Origin: JAMDEO01 sp963775295
Lineage (GTDB): Bacteria; Actinomycetota; Thermoleophilia; RBG-16-64-13
DNA length: 64,000 bases
Direction: 5' to 3'
NCBI GenBank assembly: GCA_963775295.1
Contig: CAVZIK010000006.1
Location: 2,976,001-3,040,000, forward strand
Shown piece by piece: positions 42,713 through 51,256 of this stretch. A model generated the notes under the pieces. That model was not told the DNA's origin and made no database searches. It worked only from the letters and a program-made list of their open reading frames with translations. Numbering within the stretch: the first letter of the stretch is position 1; each line of letters begins with the position of its first letter. Position numbers and translations under genes: made by a program.

Positions 42713-43968
42713 TAGACCTCGACCTCCCTGAGTGCCCTTGATAGTGCGTCCGCAACAGCTTTTGCGAAAATCGGGTCGTTGATATCGGTGTCCACATCGA
42801 TGATCTCGATCTCCGGGTCCAGATGAACTCGGAGGCCGGAGGCAAGCACCGCGTCGGCGGCGGGGTCATTGAGGGGGCCGCCTTCCACGCTGAGTGAAGA
42901 CAAGCCTCTGAGCGGGATAACCACCTTGACCCTGGCCTTGTTCCGGTATCTGTTCAGCCGATCCCCAACCGCTAGAGCGATCTCTTCCATCTCTTCGGGA
43001 CTTGTCCGGGCCTGCACCCGTGGCGGTTGCACGTAGAGCTTTCTCTCGACCAGACGCCGTGACGTCCAAAGCGGGTCGTTTCCGTCCCTCCGCTCGGGGG
43101 GACCGCAACTGATCATGTCGAAACCGCCTGGACAGAAGATATAGGGAATGGGCAGATCCGCCGCCACGTCCAAACGGCCCGGCCCGGCGTCCCTGTTCCC
43201 TCCGAGAACATGCTCGCTGAACGAGCCGGGCATGAGGTCCACGAAAGCTTTGAAGACACCTTGGGGAACCAGATCAAGGGCCGCTTTGTCGCCCATCCCC
43301 ATTGCGTGGATGGAGACGACGTCGAACTGCTCTTCGAGGATCTCCCTGAGATAGTGGGCGCCCTTGTCGACGTAGCCGAACTCGGTCACCGCCATAGACG
43401 GCCGGTCCCCCTCCAAGGAGGTCCGCTCCCCCTCCACCATCCCGGAGATGGCGTCGGCCCCGTTCAAGGCGAGCGAGCGGACCAGGGGGTTCATTCCCAC
43501 CGTGTCGACCACGGTGTGCATGACGGTGATGTCCCTGCGGGCGAAGTAGTCGCCGAACTTGGCGGCATGAACCGGCTGGGTGGTGGCGCCCGAAATGAGG
43601 AGCTTGGGAATTCCGAACGGCAGTTCCATCATGGCCGGCAAGGATATGAGCGCCCCGGTCATGCCGGTGATGGCAATGATGCCCTGGACTTCGCCTCGCG
43701 TGTGCAGCTCGCGCACCTTGGCCTTCAGACCCTCAGTCACCACCGTGTTCTCCGCGTCACCGCGCGACAACGCAAGTCCCGCGCTGCCCTCCGCCAGATC
43801 GGACAGTTGCGCCGGCGTCACATCGCGCTCGAGTGCGGGAACGATCGCCCCGGACCCGATGCTGATGTCTATGAGACAGGTCTCGTGTCCCCTCTGCCTG
43901 ATGCGGTCGCGGATAAGTCGAAGTGCTTCTTCCCTCTCATCGAGCATGCCGACGATCACAATGGCCAT
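42712..43968 (-). CDS. Tm-1-like protein (UPF0261), paralogue B with altered loop
   Basis: This 418-residue protein aligns in length and layout to paralogue A: LPFGIPKLLISGATTQ matches LPFG/PFGLPKVLIST. Its glycine-rich position reads TGMTGA (101-106) instead of GGSGGT, so nucleotide binding may be lost or changed. It has FCPGGFDMISCG where paralogue A has FVPGNIDFLVDG. Its stop TAG overlaps the GTG start of the carboxyltransferase by one base, so the two are translationally coupled. This supports joint function with the biotin enzymes. Confidence 0.78.
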   Translation of the reverse strand: MAIVIVGMLDEREEALRLIRDRIRQRGHETCLIDISIGSGAIVPALERDVTPAQLSDLAEGSAGLALSRGDAENTVVTEGLKAKVRELHTRGEVQGIIAITGMTGALISLPAMMELPFGIPKLLISGATTQPVHAAKFGDYFARRDITVMHTVVDTVGMNPLVRSLALNGADAISGMVEGERTSLEGDRPSMAVTEFGYVDKGAHYLREILEEQFDVVSIHAMGMGDKAALDLVPQGVFKAFVDLMPGSFSEHVLGGNRDAGPGRLDVAADLPIPYIFCPGGFDMISCGPPERRDGNDPLWTSRRLVERKLYVQPPRVQARTSPEEMEEIALAVGDRLNRYRNKARVKVVIPLRGLSSLSVEGGPLNDPAADAVLASGLRVHLDPEIEIIDVDTDINDPIFAKAVADALSRALREVEV

Positions 43969-43995
43969 TCTGCCGCCGCCCCCCTCTTGCGCTCG

Positions 43996-44457
43996 TTACC
44001 TGTAGGTCGCCTTTCCTTCGTACGTAGGATTCATGACGACCGAGAAATGGAATATCGGCCGGCTTACCTCGAGTATGCGCATCGGGTTGTGAGGCACACC
44101 GGCTGGGCACCAGATCATCGTAGAGCGGGTGAGCCGATGAGCCTCGCCGTCCATCGAGAACTCGATGATGCCGCCCAGCTCGTAGGGGTCGTCCGGGTTG
44201 CTCCCGTAGAAACCGATAAGTTCCTCGTAGTCGTGAACGTGCTCAAGGAAGATGGGATCCCTCGGCGCGGGGGCGAAGTACCACGCGGTGTTCATCTGGA
44301 AAGCACCTTCGCACACGTTCGAGTCCATCCACAGTATGCGTTTCGCGAACTGCTTGTAGAGCCCGCGGAACTCGGGCGTTCCCATGTCCTGCGGTTCCTT
44401 TAGCTCTTGTACGAAGTACTTCCCGTACTTTCCGCCGTCGCCGTTGTCGTAGACCAT
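43996..44457 (-). CDS. Cupin-like protein
   Basis: This 153-residue protein has the cupin pattern: FLEHVHDYEELIGFYGSNP, which has HxH and the acidic ligand, and WCPAGVPHNPMRI, which has the second His. It could be a metal-dependent isomerase, dehydratase or dioxygenase of the operon's unknown substrate. It sits 27 bases before the Tm-1-like paralogue B and 16 bases after the dehydrogenase. The substrate is not inferable. Confidence 0.7.
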   Translation of the reverse strand: MVYDNGDGGKYGKYFVQELKEPQDMGTPEFRGLYKQFAKRILWMDSNVCEGAFQMNTAWYFAPAPRDPIFLEHVHDYEELIGFYGSNPDDPYELGGIIEFSMDGEAHRLTRSTMIWCPAGVPHNPMRILEVSRPIFHFSVVMNPTYEGKATYR

Positions 44458-44473
44458 GAGGCAGACCTCTCCT

Positions 44474-45424
44474 CTACTCGGTGGGCATGTCCCAGGTGAT
44501 GAAGCGCCAATACGGAGCGTTCACCCGCTTCTTGTAGGCCTCCATATCCACGCCGCGCCAATCGTAGAAACCGACGCCGGTCTTTGCACCCAGATCTCCC
44601 CGAGCGACCCGATCGGCGATGGCGTGAGGGGCGGCGGTCATATTGCTGAGCGACGGGAACACGGCATCGCAGGTGCGCATGTTCAGCGTCAGGTCACCAT
44701 TGTCGAAGTGTTCGAAGATGCCGATCGAGGTGTAGCGCGGGCAGAAGCTGTAGTTCAGGCAGGTGTCGATATCTTCGGGGTCCGCGATGCCGCTTTCCAC
44801 CAAGTTGAGAGCTTCCCTCCACAGAGCGAACTGGAGGCGGTTTCCGATGAAACCGGGAGCGGGCTTTTTGAGGATGACGGGCTTGCGATCCAGAGACTCG
44901 AGCAACTCGCTGGCGAACTGAAGGACGGCGGGGTCTGTCTCCGAGCCCCCGCACAACTCAAAGAAAGGCACCATGTGGGCCGGGTTGAAGGGGTGTGTGA
45001 CAATGATCCGGTCCTTATACTTGGTGGCCTTCTCGGCAAGACGGTCGGGCACGAGCGACGAGCTCACCGAGCAGATAGCCTTTGTGTTGGGGCATGTCGC
45101 CTCAATGCGGGCGTAGATCTCGAACTTAAGATCGATGGCCTCTGGAACACATTCGAAGATCACGTCGCAGTCGGCAAGGTCGGCGAAGTCGGTGGAATAC
45201 TTGAGGTACTTCTCGCAGATGGCCAGTTGATCCTGCGGCATGAGGCCTTGGTCGATCATCTGGCGAAAGTACTCAGCGTACGTCTTCTTATACTCGGGGA
45301 TCATCTCCCCGCGACGGACGACGAGCGTTGTGTGGTAGCCGTGGCCGGTGGTGAGTACGGCCAAGCTGTCCCCGATCATGCCGGCACCGATGATACCGAT
45401 GTGCTTCACACTGTCGAGCTTCAT
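44474..45424 (-). CDS. 3-hydroxyacyl-CoA dehydrogenase family protein
   Basis: This 316-residue NAD-dependent dehydrogenase has an N-terminal Rossmann motif HIGIIGAGMIGDSLA and a catalytic HPFNPAHMVPFFEL (His). The C-terminal region has FIGNRLQFALWREALNLVESGIADPEDID and GVGFYDW, as in L-carnitine dehydrogenase and 3-hydroxybutyryl-CoA dehydrogenase. It is the first gene of the carboxylase operon. Reactions on a beta-hydroxy acid or its CoA ester fit a catabolic start. The precise substrate is unknown. Confidence 0.85.
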   Translation of the reverse strand: MKLDSVKHIGIIGAGMIGDSLAVLTTGHGYHTTLVVRRGEMIPEYKKTYAEYFRQMIDQGLMPQDQLAICEKYLKYSTDFADLADCDVIFECVPEAIDLKFEIYARIEATCPNTKAICSVSSSLVPDRLAEKATKYKDRIIVTHPFNPAHMVPFFELCGGSETDPAVLQFASELLESLDRKPVILKKPAPGFIGNRLQFALWREALNLVESGIADPEDIDTCLNYSFCPRYTSIGIFEHFDNGDLTLNMRTCDAVFPSLSNMTAAPHAIADRVARGDLGAKTGVGFYDWRGVDMEAYKKRVNAPYWRFITWDMPTE

Positions 45425-45971
45425 GGAGTGTCCCTGAAGAGCATCCCTCTCCCCCCGATCGCTTGGATGACCCTCTCGCGAGTTCTACCATACTTTGTGG
45501 TGGGCGGGAAGCAGGATGGCTGAGAGGCGGCTTTGGCGACATGCTCGCGATAGCGCGTCCTGCGCAACCGGGCGGCAGGAAACACGTGGCCTCGGCCCAA
45601 GCCGCTTCCTTGACCTACGTCTCCCCTCTCGGGATGCCAGACTGCCAAGGACTGAGCAAAGCCAGGGACGAGATGCGTAAAGTCCCCGTGCCCGTGTTAC
45701 GGCCGGACGGCGCTGGCGGGTGGTGTCTGGAGCCCCCAGGTAGGTGGCCACTGACGCCAAGCAGCCCCCGCACAGTTGCGATGACTTCGGTGACCGTCAA
45801 GATCTTTCCCAAATCCGGCAATGCTTTCGTGCGTCCCTTCCCCGTCGCCCAGAAACCGCGGTCACACCCCTCGTTTTCGAGTAGCGTTCGCTGGGTAAGT
45901 GGCTGGCGCGGTCCGACGCCGTCGATACCAGAGTTTTCTATTTGAGACCGGAGATAGAAGGAGGGAGTACG
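45425..45971. other. Intergenic region before the carboxylase operon
   Basis: This 547-base gap separates the start of the minus-strand carboxylase operon from a plus-strand gene. It must hold promoters for both. I saw fragments that read weakly as protein in several frames, but no consistent gene. No confident operator or riboswitch was found. Confidence 0.4.
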
Positions 45972-46436
45972 GTGTCCAAGGTCGTTGATTTTGAAAAGGT
46001 GTCTGTGACTGGTCTGGAGTCTTCGCCTGCGGCAGATGCGCTCGCCGGTCTACGGGCCAATGAAGCGCGGTACTACATGAACAAGTACAAGCATAAGTTC
46101 ACGGTTACAGCAGCCAGCGAAAGCCAGGACACACTGGACTACGTGAACCGAATTCTAAAGGAAGAACGCGATATCGAGTTGGCTGCTAGGCCTCTGGAGA
46201 CGTCACGTTTTCAGGTGCAAGACCTCAGATTGGCCTATGTGTTCTACGAGAACGGCCTCGTGGTCAACGTCATGTATGCGATTGACGACCCCAAGAAGCG
46301 AGCCGTTGGCTTCAAGCTTGCAGACGGGATGGAAGTGCCAGAGGAGCTAGAAGGGAAATTCAAGTTCGCCAGGCAGAAGTCCAAACTCGCCGGAACAATT
46401 CGCGGTTCATTCTTTGTGATTAAGGGCGAATACTAA
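45972..46436 (+). CDS. Unknown protein, no recognised family
   Basis: This 154-residue protein starts at GTG 45972 behind the strong GAAGGAGGGA. It is soluble, without a signal peptide, cysteine pairs or membrane helix. The first half is helical (ALAGLRANEARYYMNKYKHK) and the second half strand-rich (LRLAYVFYENGLVVNVMYAI). It does not match a domain I can name. It lies between the carboxylase operon and the decayed ABC genes, and it seems to use more A/T at third codon positions than its neighbours. Confidence 0.65.
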   Translation: MSKVVDFEKVSVTGLESSPAADALAGLRANEARYYMNKYKHKFTVTAASESQDTLDYVNRILKEERDIELAARPLETSRFQVQDLRLAYVFYENGLVVNVMYAIDDPKKRAVGFKLADGMEVPEELEGKFKFARQKSKLAGTIRGSFFVIKGEY

Positions 46437-46526
46437 AGCGGGCCAGCTCAAGGCACGCCGACTGCCGGGATATCGCTACGGCCAATCTCGGCGTGTATTT
46501 GCCCACTGGTGGCTGCCCGGTGATCG

Positions 46527-46838
46527 CTACCAGGACGCCCACGCGATCGGCATGGACTGGGACCGCTCGAAGATGCCGCTCTTCATGTCCAGGAAGAGCC
46601 GAGACGCGGCGTGGGAAATGCCCGAAGCAATCGTGATAAGGGGAATGCAGGGCAGGAGGTAGTTCAAATACGACTCCGACCCCGAATTGATTGCGCCGCC
46701 GAACACGTACACGAATAGCAGCATGAAGGCGATCGGCATGATCGTAGTCGTGATGATGGTGTCCAGGCCGCGCGTGATGTGACACAGCGAGCGTCCCGTG
46801 AGGACGGCGGTATCGCCAACGAAATGATCGGTCATCAT
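46527..46838 (-). pseudogene. ABC-2 type exporter permease, N-terminal fragment
   Basis: From ATG 46838 the frame reads as the N-terminal third of a daunorubicin-resistance-type permease (DTIITTTIMPIAFMLLFVYVFGG, YLNYLLPCIPLITIASGISH). It ends with a stop right after SMPIAWASW, where the family normally continues. No continuation exists in the other frames, so it is truncated. It starts 6 bases after the ATPase remnant's stop and belonged to the same operon. Confidence 0.75.
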
Positions 46839-46844
46839 TGTTCC

Positions 46845-47649
46845 CTAATCGTCCTGGCCGACGCTGCGGTCATTGCCAACGTCGCCTTCCTTGCCATCGG
46901 CACCGACTATCGCGAGGAAGACGTCCTGGAGGGTCGGCCGTTTCTCGACGTATTCGACCTTGGCGGGTGTAAGCAACTGCTTGAGCTCAGCGACGTGCCT
47001 TTCACGATGATCCGGCCCTCGTGGAGGATCGCCATCCGGTCGGCGAGTTGCTCGGCCTCGTCCAGGTACCGTGTCGTGAGCAGCACCGTCGTGCCATGCT
47101 CGGCGAGACCCTTGACGGTCTGCCGCGCTTCGAGGCGCGCCTGGGGGTCGAGCCCGGCCGTCGGCTCGTCGAGAAGAATGACCGAAGGATTCTCGATGAG
47201 GCTCATCGCGATGTCGAGACGGCGGCGCGTACCGCCCGAATATTTCGACACCTCCCGCGCGGCCGCGTCGGTCAGCGCGAAGCGCTCGAACAGATCATCC
47301 TCGATCGCGCCCGGGTGCTTGAGGTGGCGCGACCGGGCGGTCAGCACCAGGTTCTCTCGCCCGCTGAGGACTTCGTCGACGGCCGCGAACTGTCCTGTGA
47401 GGCTGATGGACTCCCGCACGTCCGCAGCCTGCGTGGCAACATCGAAGTCGTTGACGCTGGCAGTCCCGGAGTCGGCCTTGCGCAGCGTGGACAAGATCTT
47501 CACGACGGTGGTCTTGCCCGCCGCGTTCAAGCCGAGCAGTTACCCCGATTTACGTCGAAATCTACGCCGCGGAGCACCTGTAGCTTCTTGTACAACTTTC
47601 TTAGGCCCTGCCCACGAATCGCTGGTCCGGAGGCCAGTCGGGCCGTCAC
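46845..47649 (-). pseudogene. ABC exporter ATPase (DrrA-like), frameshifted
   Basis: The gene begins at GTG 47649, overlapping the DUF1048 stop (GTGA), and reads LRKLYKKLQVLRGVDFDVNRG. A short deletion/frameshift near 47530-47545 then breaks it just before the Walker A motif (GLNAAGKTT). The core continues with SKYSGGTRRRLDIAM and LLDEPTAGLDPQ. A second frameshift at about 46990-47000 occurs after EGRIIVKG; the other frame supplies VAELKQLLTPAKVEYVEKRP and ends at 46845. Two independent lesions point to real decay. Confidence 0.8.
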
Positions 47650-48020
47650 GAGCGGGTCCTCTCGTCTTTTCCTTCGGCACTCTCGATCGCGCCTGTCAGC
47701 CGTTCCCGCTCCCGGGTGACCCAGCCGCCCTTGGAGTAGTTCTGAAGAAACGTGTCTACGAACTCCACGGGGTCCTCCCCGACGATCTCACGGATCGGCG
47801 TTCCGTCCCCCGCGGCCTGCTCGAAGAGATCAGCCAGGTCCTCGAACATCGATGCCGCGCTGTCGCCGTCCGCCGGTCCGAAGTACATCAGGTAACGCTC
47901 GATTGCATCGACCACCGTGCGATAGTTCTCGGGCAGCCGTCGCGTGCGTGCCTTGTACTCCCTCCAACGCCGCTTGTCACCGATCACCCTCGATGTGACT
48001 TTTGTGATATCCATGGTCAT
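47646..48020 (-). CDS. DUF1048 protein associated with PadR/ABC operon
   Basis: This 124-residue protein matches DUF1048 (EYKARTRRLPENYRTVVDAIERYLMYFGP). DUF1048 genes typically sit between a PadR regulator and an ABC exporter, as here. It overlaps the PadR stop by 4 bases (ATGA), and its stop overlaps the ATPase start (GTGA). Function is unknown; a regulator or adaptor of the exporter is inferred. Confidence 0.85.
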   Translation of the reverse strand: MTMDITKVTSRVIGDKRRWREYKARTRRLPENYRTVVDAIERYLMYFGPADGDSAASMFEDLADLFEQAAGDGTPIREIVGEDPVEFVDTFLQNYSKGGWVTRERERLTGAIESAEGKDERTRS

Positions 48021-48346
48021 CTGCCTCCTTGGTGGAGCTGTTCAAGCCGTTCTGTGAGGAAGCTCCAGGTTCTCCAGAACTCGTCGAGGTATTGCCACCC
48101 TTGAGCATTGAGGGAGTACACCTTGCGGGGCGGCCCCTTCTCCGATAGAACCTTCTCCACGTCGACGAGTCCCTTCTGCTCGATCCTGACAAGCAGCGCG
48201 TATACGGTGCCTTCGGCGATGTCGGAGAAGCCCTGCTCCCGCAACCACGCCGTTATTTCGTAGCCATACGCGGACCGCGCGGACAGGATCGCGAGGACGA
48301 TGCCCTCCAGCGTGCCCTTGAGCATCTCAGTCATCTGCTTGCCCAC
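48017..48346 (-). CDS. PadR-family transcriptional regulator
   Basis: This 109-residue PadR repressor starts at GTG 48346, with GGAGG 9 bases upstream. The winged helix is clear: MLKGTLEGIVLAIL, YGYEITAWLREQGF, then AEGTVYALLVRIEQKGLV and a beta wing (PRKVYSLNAQG). Such regulators bind inverted repeats before their own operon and respond to exporter substrates. The inverted repeat at 48378-48395 is a suitable operator. The operon downstream is decayed. Confidence 0.9.
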   Translation of the reverse strand: MGKQMTEMLKGTLEGIVLAILSARSAYGYEITAWLREQGFSDIAEGTVYALLVRIEQKGLVDVEKVLSEKGPPRKVYSLNAQGWQYLDEFWRTWSFLTERLEQLHQGGR

Positions 48347-48377
48347 GGAAGACGTCCTCCCACTACTACGCATTACT

Positions 48378-48395
48378 TACTACTGGTACATAGTA
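48378..48395. promoter_or_regulatory. Candidate PadR operator (TACTA-N8-TAGTA)
   Basis: This inverted repeat with 5-base arms and an 8-base spacer lies 31 bases before the PadR start, in an A/T-richer patch with further TACTA-like repeats. Spacing and position suit a PadR dimer and autoregulation. Sequence only. Confidence 0.5.
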
Positions 48396-48552
48396 TCACT
48401 GATTAGTGTGCGGAGCAAGCTTCCTGGGGCGGCGGGAAAGCTCAGTGCGAGCGTGCCCGCCCGCGGATGTCCCCCGGTTCGCGCTAATAACAGACGGCAT
48501 TGCGGACTTTGCAGGCGTTTGAGAGGGCCCGGAGTGACCTTAGGCGAGGGCG

Positions 48553-48870
48553 TCACGGGATCGAAGTGTCATGGTGCTGCTCGGCGAAGCGCCGTTCCCC
48601 ATAGGTTAGATCCTCGGGTCGCACCGGGGCCACAAAAGTTAAGTGATTGCCTACCGGGCAGCGCTGCAACCTGAATGGGCCGAAGCGCAGTGCCTTGACC
48701 GACAATCCTGGAAGCCAGACAGTCGTGAACAGGTGGCCATCGAGGCACCGAACGATGGTGCGGCTGCTGCCTACGTTGTAACCACGCCGCCGGGCCAGAA
48801 GAGTCGCCGCAATCAGACCGACTACGACAACTATCGGGATGAGCCCGATGATGAGCTGTTGTGAATCCAT
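48553..48870 (-). CDS. Small single-span membrane protein
   Basis: This 105-residue protein has an N-terminal membrane helix (LIIGLIPIVVVVGLIAATLLARRR), then a short soluble part with RTIVRCLDGHLFTTVWLPG, FGPFRLQRCPVGNHLTFVAPV. This pattern recurs in small uncharacterised Actinobacterial proteins. The pairs CLDGH and CPVGNH may bind metal. Function unknown. Confidence 0.65.
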   Translation of the reverse strand: MDSQQLIIGLIPIVVVVGLIAATLLARRRGYNVGSSRTIVRCLDGHLFTTVWLPGLSVKALRFGPFRLQRCPVGNHLTFVAPVRPEDLTYGERRFAEQHHDTSIP

Positions 48871-48913
48871 GTGGTCCCTCTCGGCCCTAAGGTTCTTTGT
48901 TCGTTCACCAGGC

Positions 48914-50353
48914 TCACCGGACCTTTACCCACGTGACGATATCCGTTGTCACCTTCTCCGCGACGTGCCCCGGTTTCTCGTACTCGGCCGGTGTCGATTT
49001 TCCGATACCCGTCTGGAACAGGTGATTGAGATCGGGATAGAGGACCAGCTTGGCATTCGAGTGGCCGGATAGCGCCGCCTGCCAGCCGGCGAAGTCGGCA
49101 GTCGTCGCCTGATAGTCCCGGGCCCCCTGCAGAACCAGCAGCCGCATGTCGAGACCGGCGGCTACAGACGCCGGTTGATAGCCTCGCAGGTCGAGCCAGT
49201 ACGCTGCGGGGATGCTGAGGGGCAGTTCGCTCGCCGGCGTGCTAGGTGACAGGTTTGGATCCTTCACGCGGGCTATCTGGCCTTTCAACTCGTTGATCGC
49301 CTCCGTCTGGGCAGGCGTCGGCCCGCCGTTCAGGGAATCCAGATAGGTCACCTGGTCCAGGATGACGTCCTCAAGCGGCCGAGTCGAGCCAGCCAGGATA
49401 ATCACGCCGGCCAGCGACGGGTCCTGCTGACCGATCCGGGGAGCCACGTAGCCGCCGAGACTATGGCCGAGAACGTAGATCCTCTTGCTGTCTATCTTCG
49501 GCAGCGTTGCCGCAAGCTTGGCCGCCTGAAGGGCGTCGTCGATACTCTCCTGCTGCACAGTGAAAGTTGCCGCCTCGGCCTGAGCCTGCTCGGGATAGAC
49601 GAAGGTGCGCTTGTCGTACCGAAGGACGGCGATACCCCGGGAGGCAAGTCCCCAGGCGAGATCCTGGAAGGGGCGATTGGGGCCGATCATCTCGTTTCGA
49701 TCACTGGCTCCGGAGCCCTGAACCAGTATCACCACGGGGAACGGCCCTGCTCCCTTGGGCAGGGTGAGTGTCCCCGGGAGCGCCCACTGCGTCCTTTCGC
49801 CCACGGTAACCGGCTGCTCGGTGAAACTCTGCTGGTCGGCGTATGAGGGGGGCTGATAAGGCACGGTGGTGAGCGGAGTAACCGGACCGATGTGCAGCCC
49901 GCCTATCAGGCCCTGAGCATCGACACTGACCGAGACTGCCACCTGGGTACCAGAGGTCGAGACCACCATGACCAAGCTGTTCGGGTCGTTGCTCTGCACC
50001 GATATCAGCTTGACGTCTTTAGCTCCCGCCAGCGTCTGGTTCAGCATCGCCGGGCTTACCTGAGCGAGGAAGGCAGAGTCGAAGTGGGCCTGTGCGTCGC
50101 TGTCGGAGATGGGCGGGTGGGAGACCGCGGCCAAAAACCACGCAGCCTGGCGCCCAGCCGGCGTGTCGGGGAGGGAGACGGAACCGGCGACCGTCGAAGG
50201 GGTTTCAGGCGTAGACGCGGCAGACGTGATCGTCGTGGTCGTGCCCGAACCGCCGCAGGCGGAGCCGAATGCGAGCACGGCAAGAAGTGCCACGGCAAGA
50301 AACGTCAGAAGCAACGCAACTGACGGATGCCGGGGATGGCGGGGCAGCTTCAT
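48914..50353 (-). CDS. Secreted alpha/beta-hydrolase lipoprotein with DUF3887-like N-domain
   Basis: This 479-residue protein has a lipoprotein signal (FLAVALLAVLAFGSACGG, lipobox with Cys 33), a Thr/Ser/Ala-rich linker, a DUF3887-like domain (about 70-160) and an alpha/beta-hydrolase core. The nucleophile elbow is GHSLGG, the acid is in the GARDYQ region and the His is in DLNHLFQ. It would hydrolyse an ester or amide outside the membrane. Its ATG overlaps the stop of the HTH gene by 4 bases (ATGA), so the two are coupled. Confidence 0.85.
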   Translation of the reverse strand: MKLPRHPRHPSVALLLTFLAVALLAVLAFGSACGGSGTTTTITSAASTPETPSTVAGSVSLPDTPAGRQAAWFLAAVSHPPISDSDAQAHFDSAFLAQVSPAMLNQTLAGAKDVKLISVQSNDPNSLVMVVSTSGTQVAVSVSVDAQGLIGGLHIGPVTPLTTVPYQPPSYADQQSFTEQPVTVGERTQWALPGTLTLPKGAGPFPVVILVQGSGASDRNEMIGPNRPFQDLAWGLASRGIAVLRYDKRTFVYPEQAQAEAATFTVQQESIDDALQAAKLAATLPKIDSKRIYVLGHSLGGYVAPRIGQQDPSLAGVIILAGSTRPLEDVILDQVTYLDSLNGGPTPAQTEAINELKGQIARVKDPNLSPSTPASELPLSIPAAYWLDLRGYQPASVAAGLDMRLLVLQGARDYQATTADFAGWQAALSGHSNAKLVLYPDLNHLFQTGIGKSTPAEYEKPGHVAEKVTTDIVTWVKVR

Positions 50354-51003
50354 GACTCTTCACTCCTTGAGCCCACGCTCGTCACGTCCTCGGCCGGCAA
50401 GAAGAACAAGCCAGCCACCTGCTCGTCGGCGTTGAAGACTACCCGCCCAACGACGTCGCCTCTTTCGAACGCCATCGGCACGTCGACGACCGTGTAGTCG
50501 GCTTGCGCGCTCTCGACCGGCACGCCCCATTCATTGAAAGCGCCGTAGACCTTCTCACCGTTGGCAAGTACGGATTCGAAGATCCCGATGGTGGCCGCCT
50601 CTCTGGCTCGCCGATCGAATCTCGCAAACAGCTCGTCCCACTTGCGATCAAGAACAAGTTCGACGATGGCTTTCGCCTTGGCGCTCGCGTCTGGAATGGT
50701 GCGCATAATTCCCTCCTCTTGCGTGCCGGCTGGCGATGGCGCTCCAAAGCGCTGAAAAGCCGCCTGCCGGGTCACGTGCAATATCTCACCGATCTCCGCC
50801 CAGGTCGCGCCCTCACCCCGGGCCCGGTGAACGAGGGCGCGGAGAGTGTCGTCTACGAGCAGCGCGAGAGTTCGGGTGGCGGCGATGGCGGCGATCGTGG
50901 AACGGCCCTCCCCCGTACCTTCCCCTCGCAACACGTTCGCGACCATCTGAGCGTTCGTTGTCAACATGAGCGCCATGACCTCGCGCTCGCCTTCAGTCGT
51001 CAT
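50350..51003 (-). CDS. HTH-type protein with C-terminal DUF3887-like domain
   Basis: This 217-residue protein starts at ATG 51003. The N-terminal half holds a helix-turn-helix (ATWAEIGEILHVTRQAAFQRF), and the C-terminal half a beta-rich DUF3887-like domain similar in style to the N-domain of the hydrolase downstream. It may regulate its own operon. The inverted repeat at 51063-51086 upstream is a natural operator. No cofactor motif is visible. Confidence 0.75.
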   Translation of the reverse strand: MTTEGEREVMALMLTTNAQMVANVLRGEGTGEGRSTIAAIAATRTLALLVDDTLRALVHRARGEGATWAEIGEILHVTRQAAFQRFGAPSPAGTQEEGIMRTIPDASAKAKAIVELVLDRKWDELFARFDRRAREAATIGIFESVLANGEKVYGAFNEWGVPVESAQADYTVVDVPMAFERGDVVGRVVFNADEQVAGLFFLPAEDVTSVGSRSEES

Positions 51004-51062
51004 CTCGTTCCTCCGTGCCGAGCCGGAAGCCGGCGGGTAAGACTTGGCAACTTGTCAATCTC

Positions 51063-51086
51063 ATCTTTACGAACGCTTGTAAAGAT
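51063..51086. promoter_or_regulatory. Perfect inverted repeat, candidate operator of the HTH-hydrolase operon
   Basis: ATCTTTAC, an 8-base spacer, then GTAAAGAT form a perfect 8-base-arm inverted repeat about 60 bases before the ATG of the HTH gene. Its size suits a dimeric winged-helix or HTH regulator. Autoregulation by the adjacent HTH protein is inferred. Confidence 0.6.
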
Positions 51087-51234
51087 AGCATTGACGGTGA
51101 AGATGTCAAGGATCGGAGTCAGCCAGTTAGCGACGTGATGCCTGCAGGCCTGGCTCGCATAATTCGGGATGTCCCCGGTTCAAATCGAGGTCTGAGCGGC
51201 CCAAAATGCCTATTTGCATGGAAAAATAGGCCGT

Positions 51235-51256
51235 TAGGCGGCGGGTCCCGGACTTG
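51235..51256. repeat. Partial direct repeat of the tRNA-Phe 3' end (att-like)
   Basis: This 22-base stretch matches the sequence over the 3' end of tRNA-Phe (52427-52448) at 19 of 22 positions, in the same orientation. A direct repeat of a tRNA 3' end is the usual footprint of integration at attL/attR. The 1.2 kb between the copies holds only a nitroreductase and no integrase, so any element is decayed. Confidence 0.5.

Noticed and set aside
43210..45523. Two long plus-strand frames across the cupin, Tm-1 and dehydrogenase genes
   Set aside because: Both are antisense shadows with a low-complexity composition.
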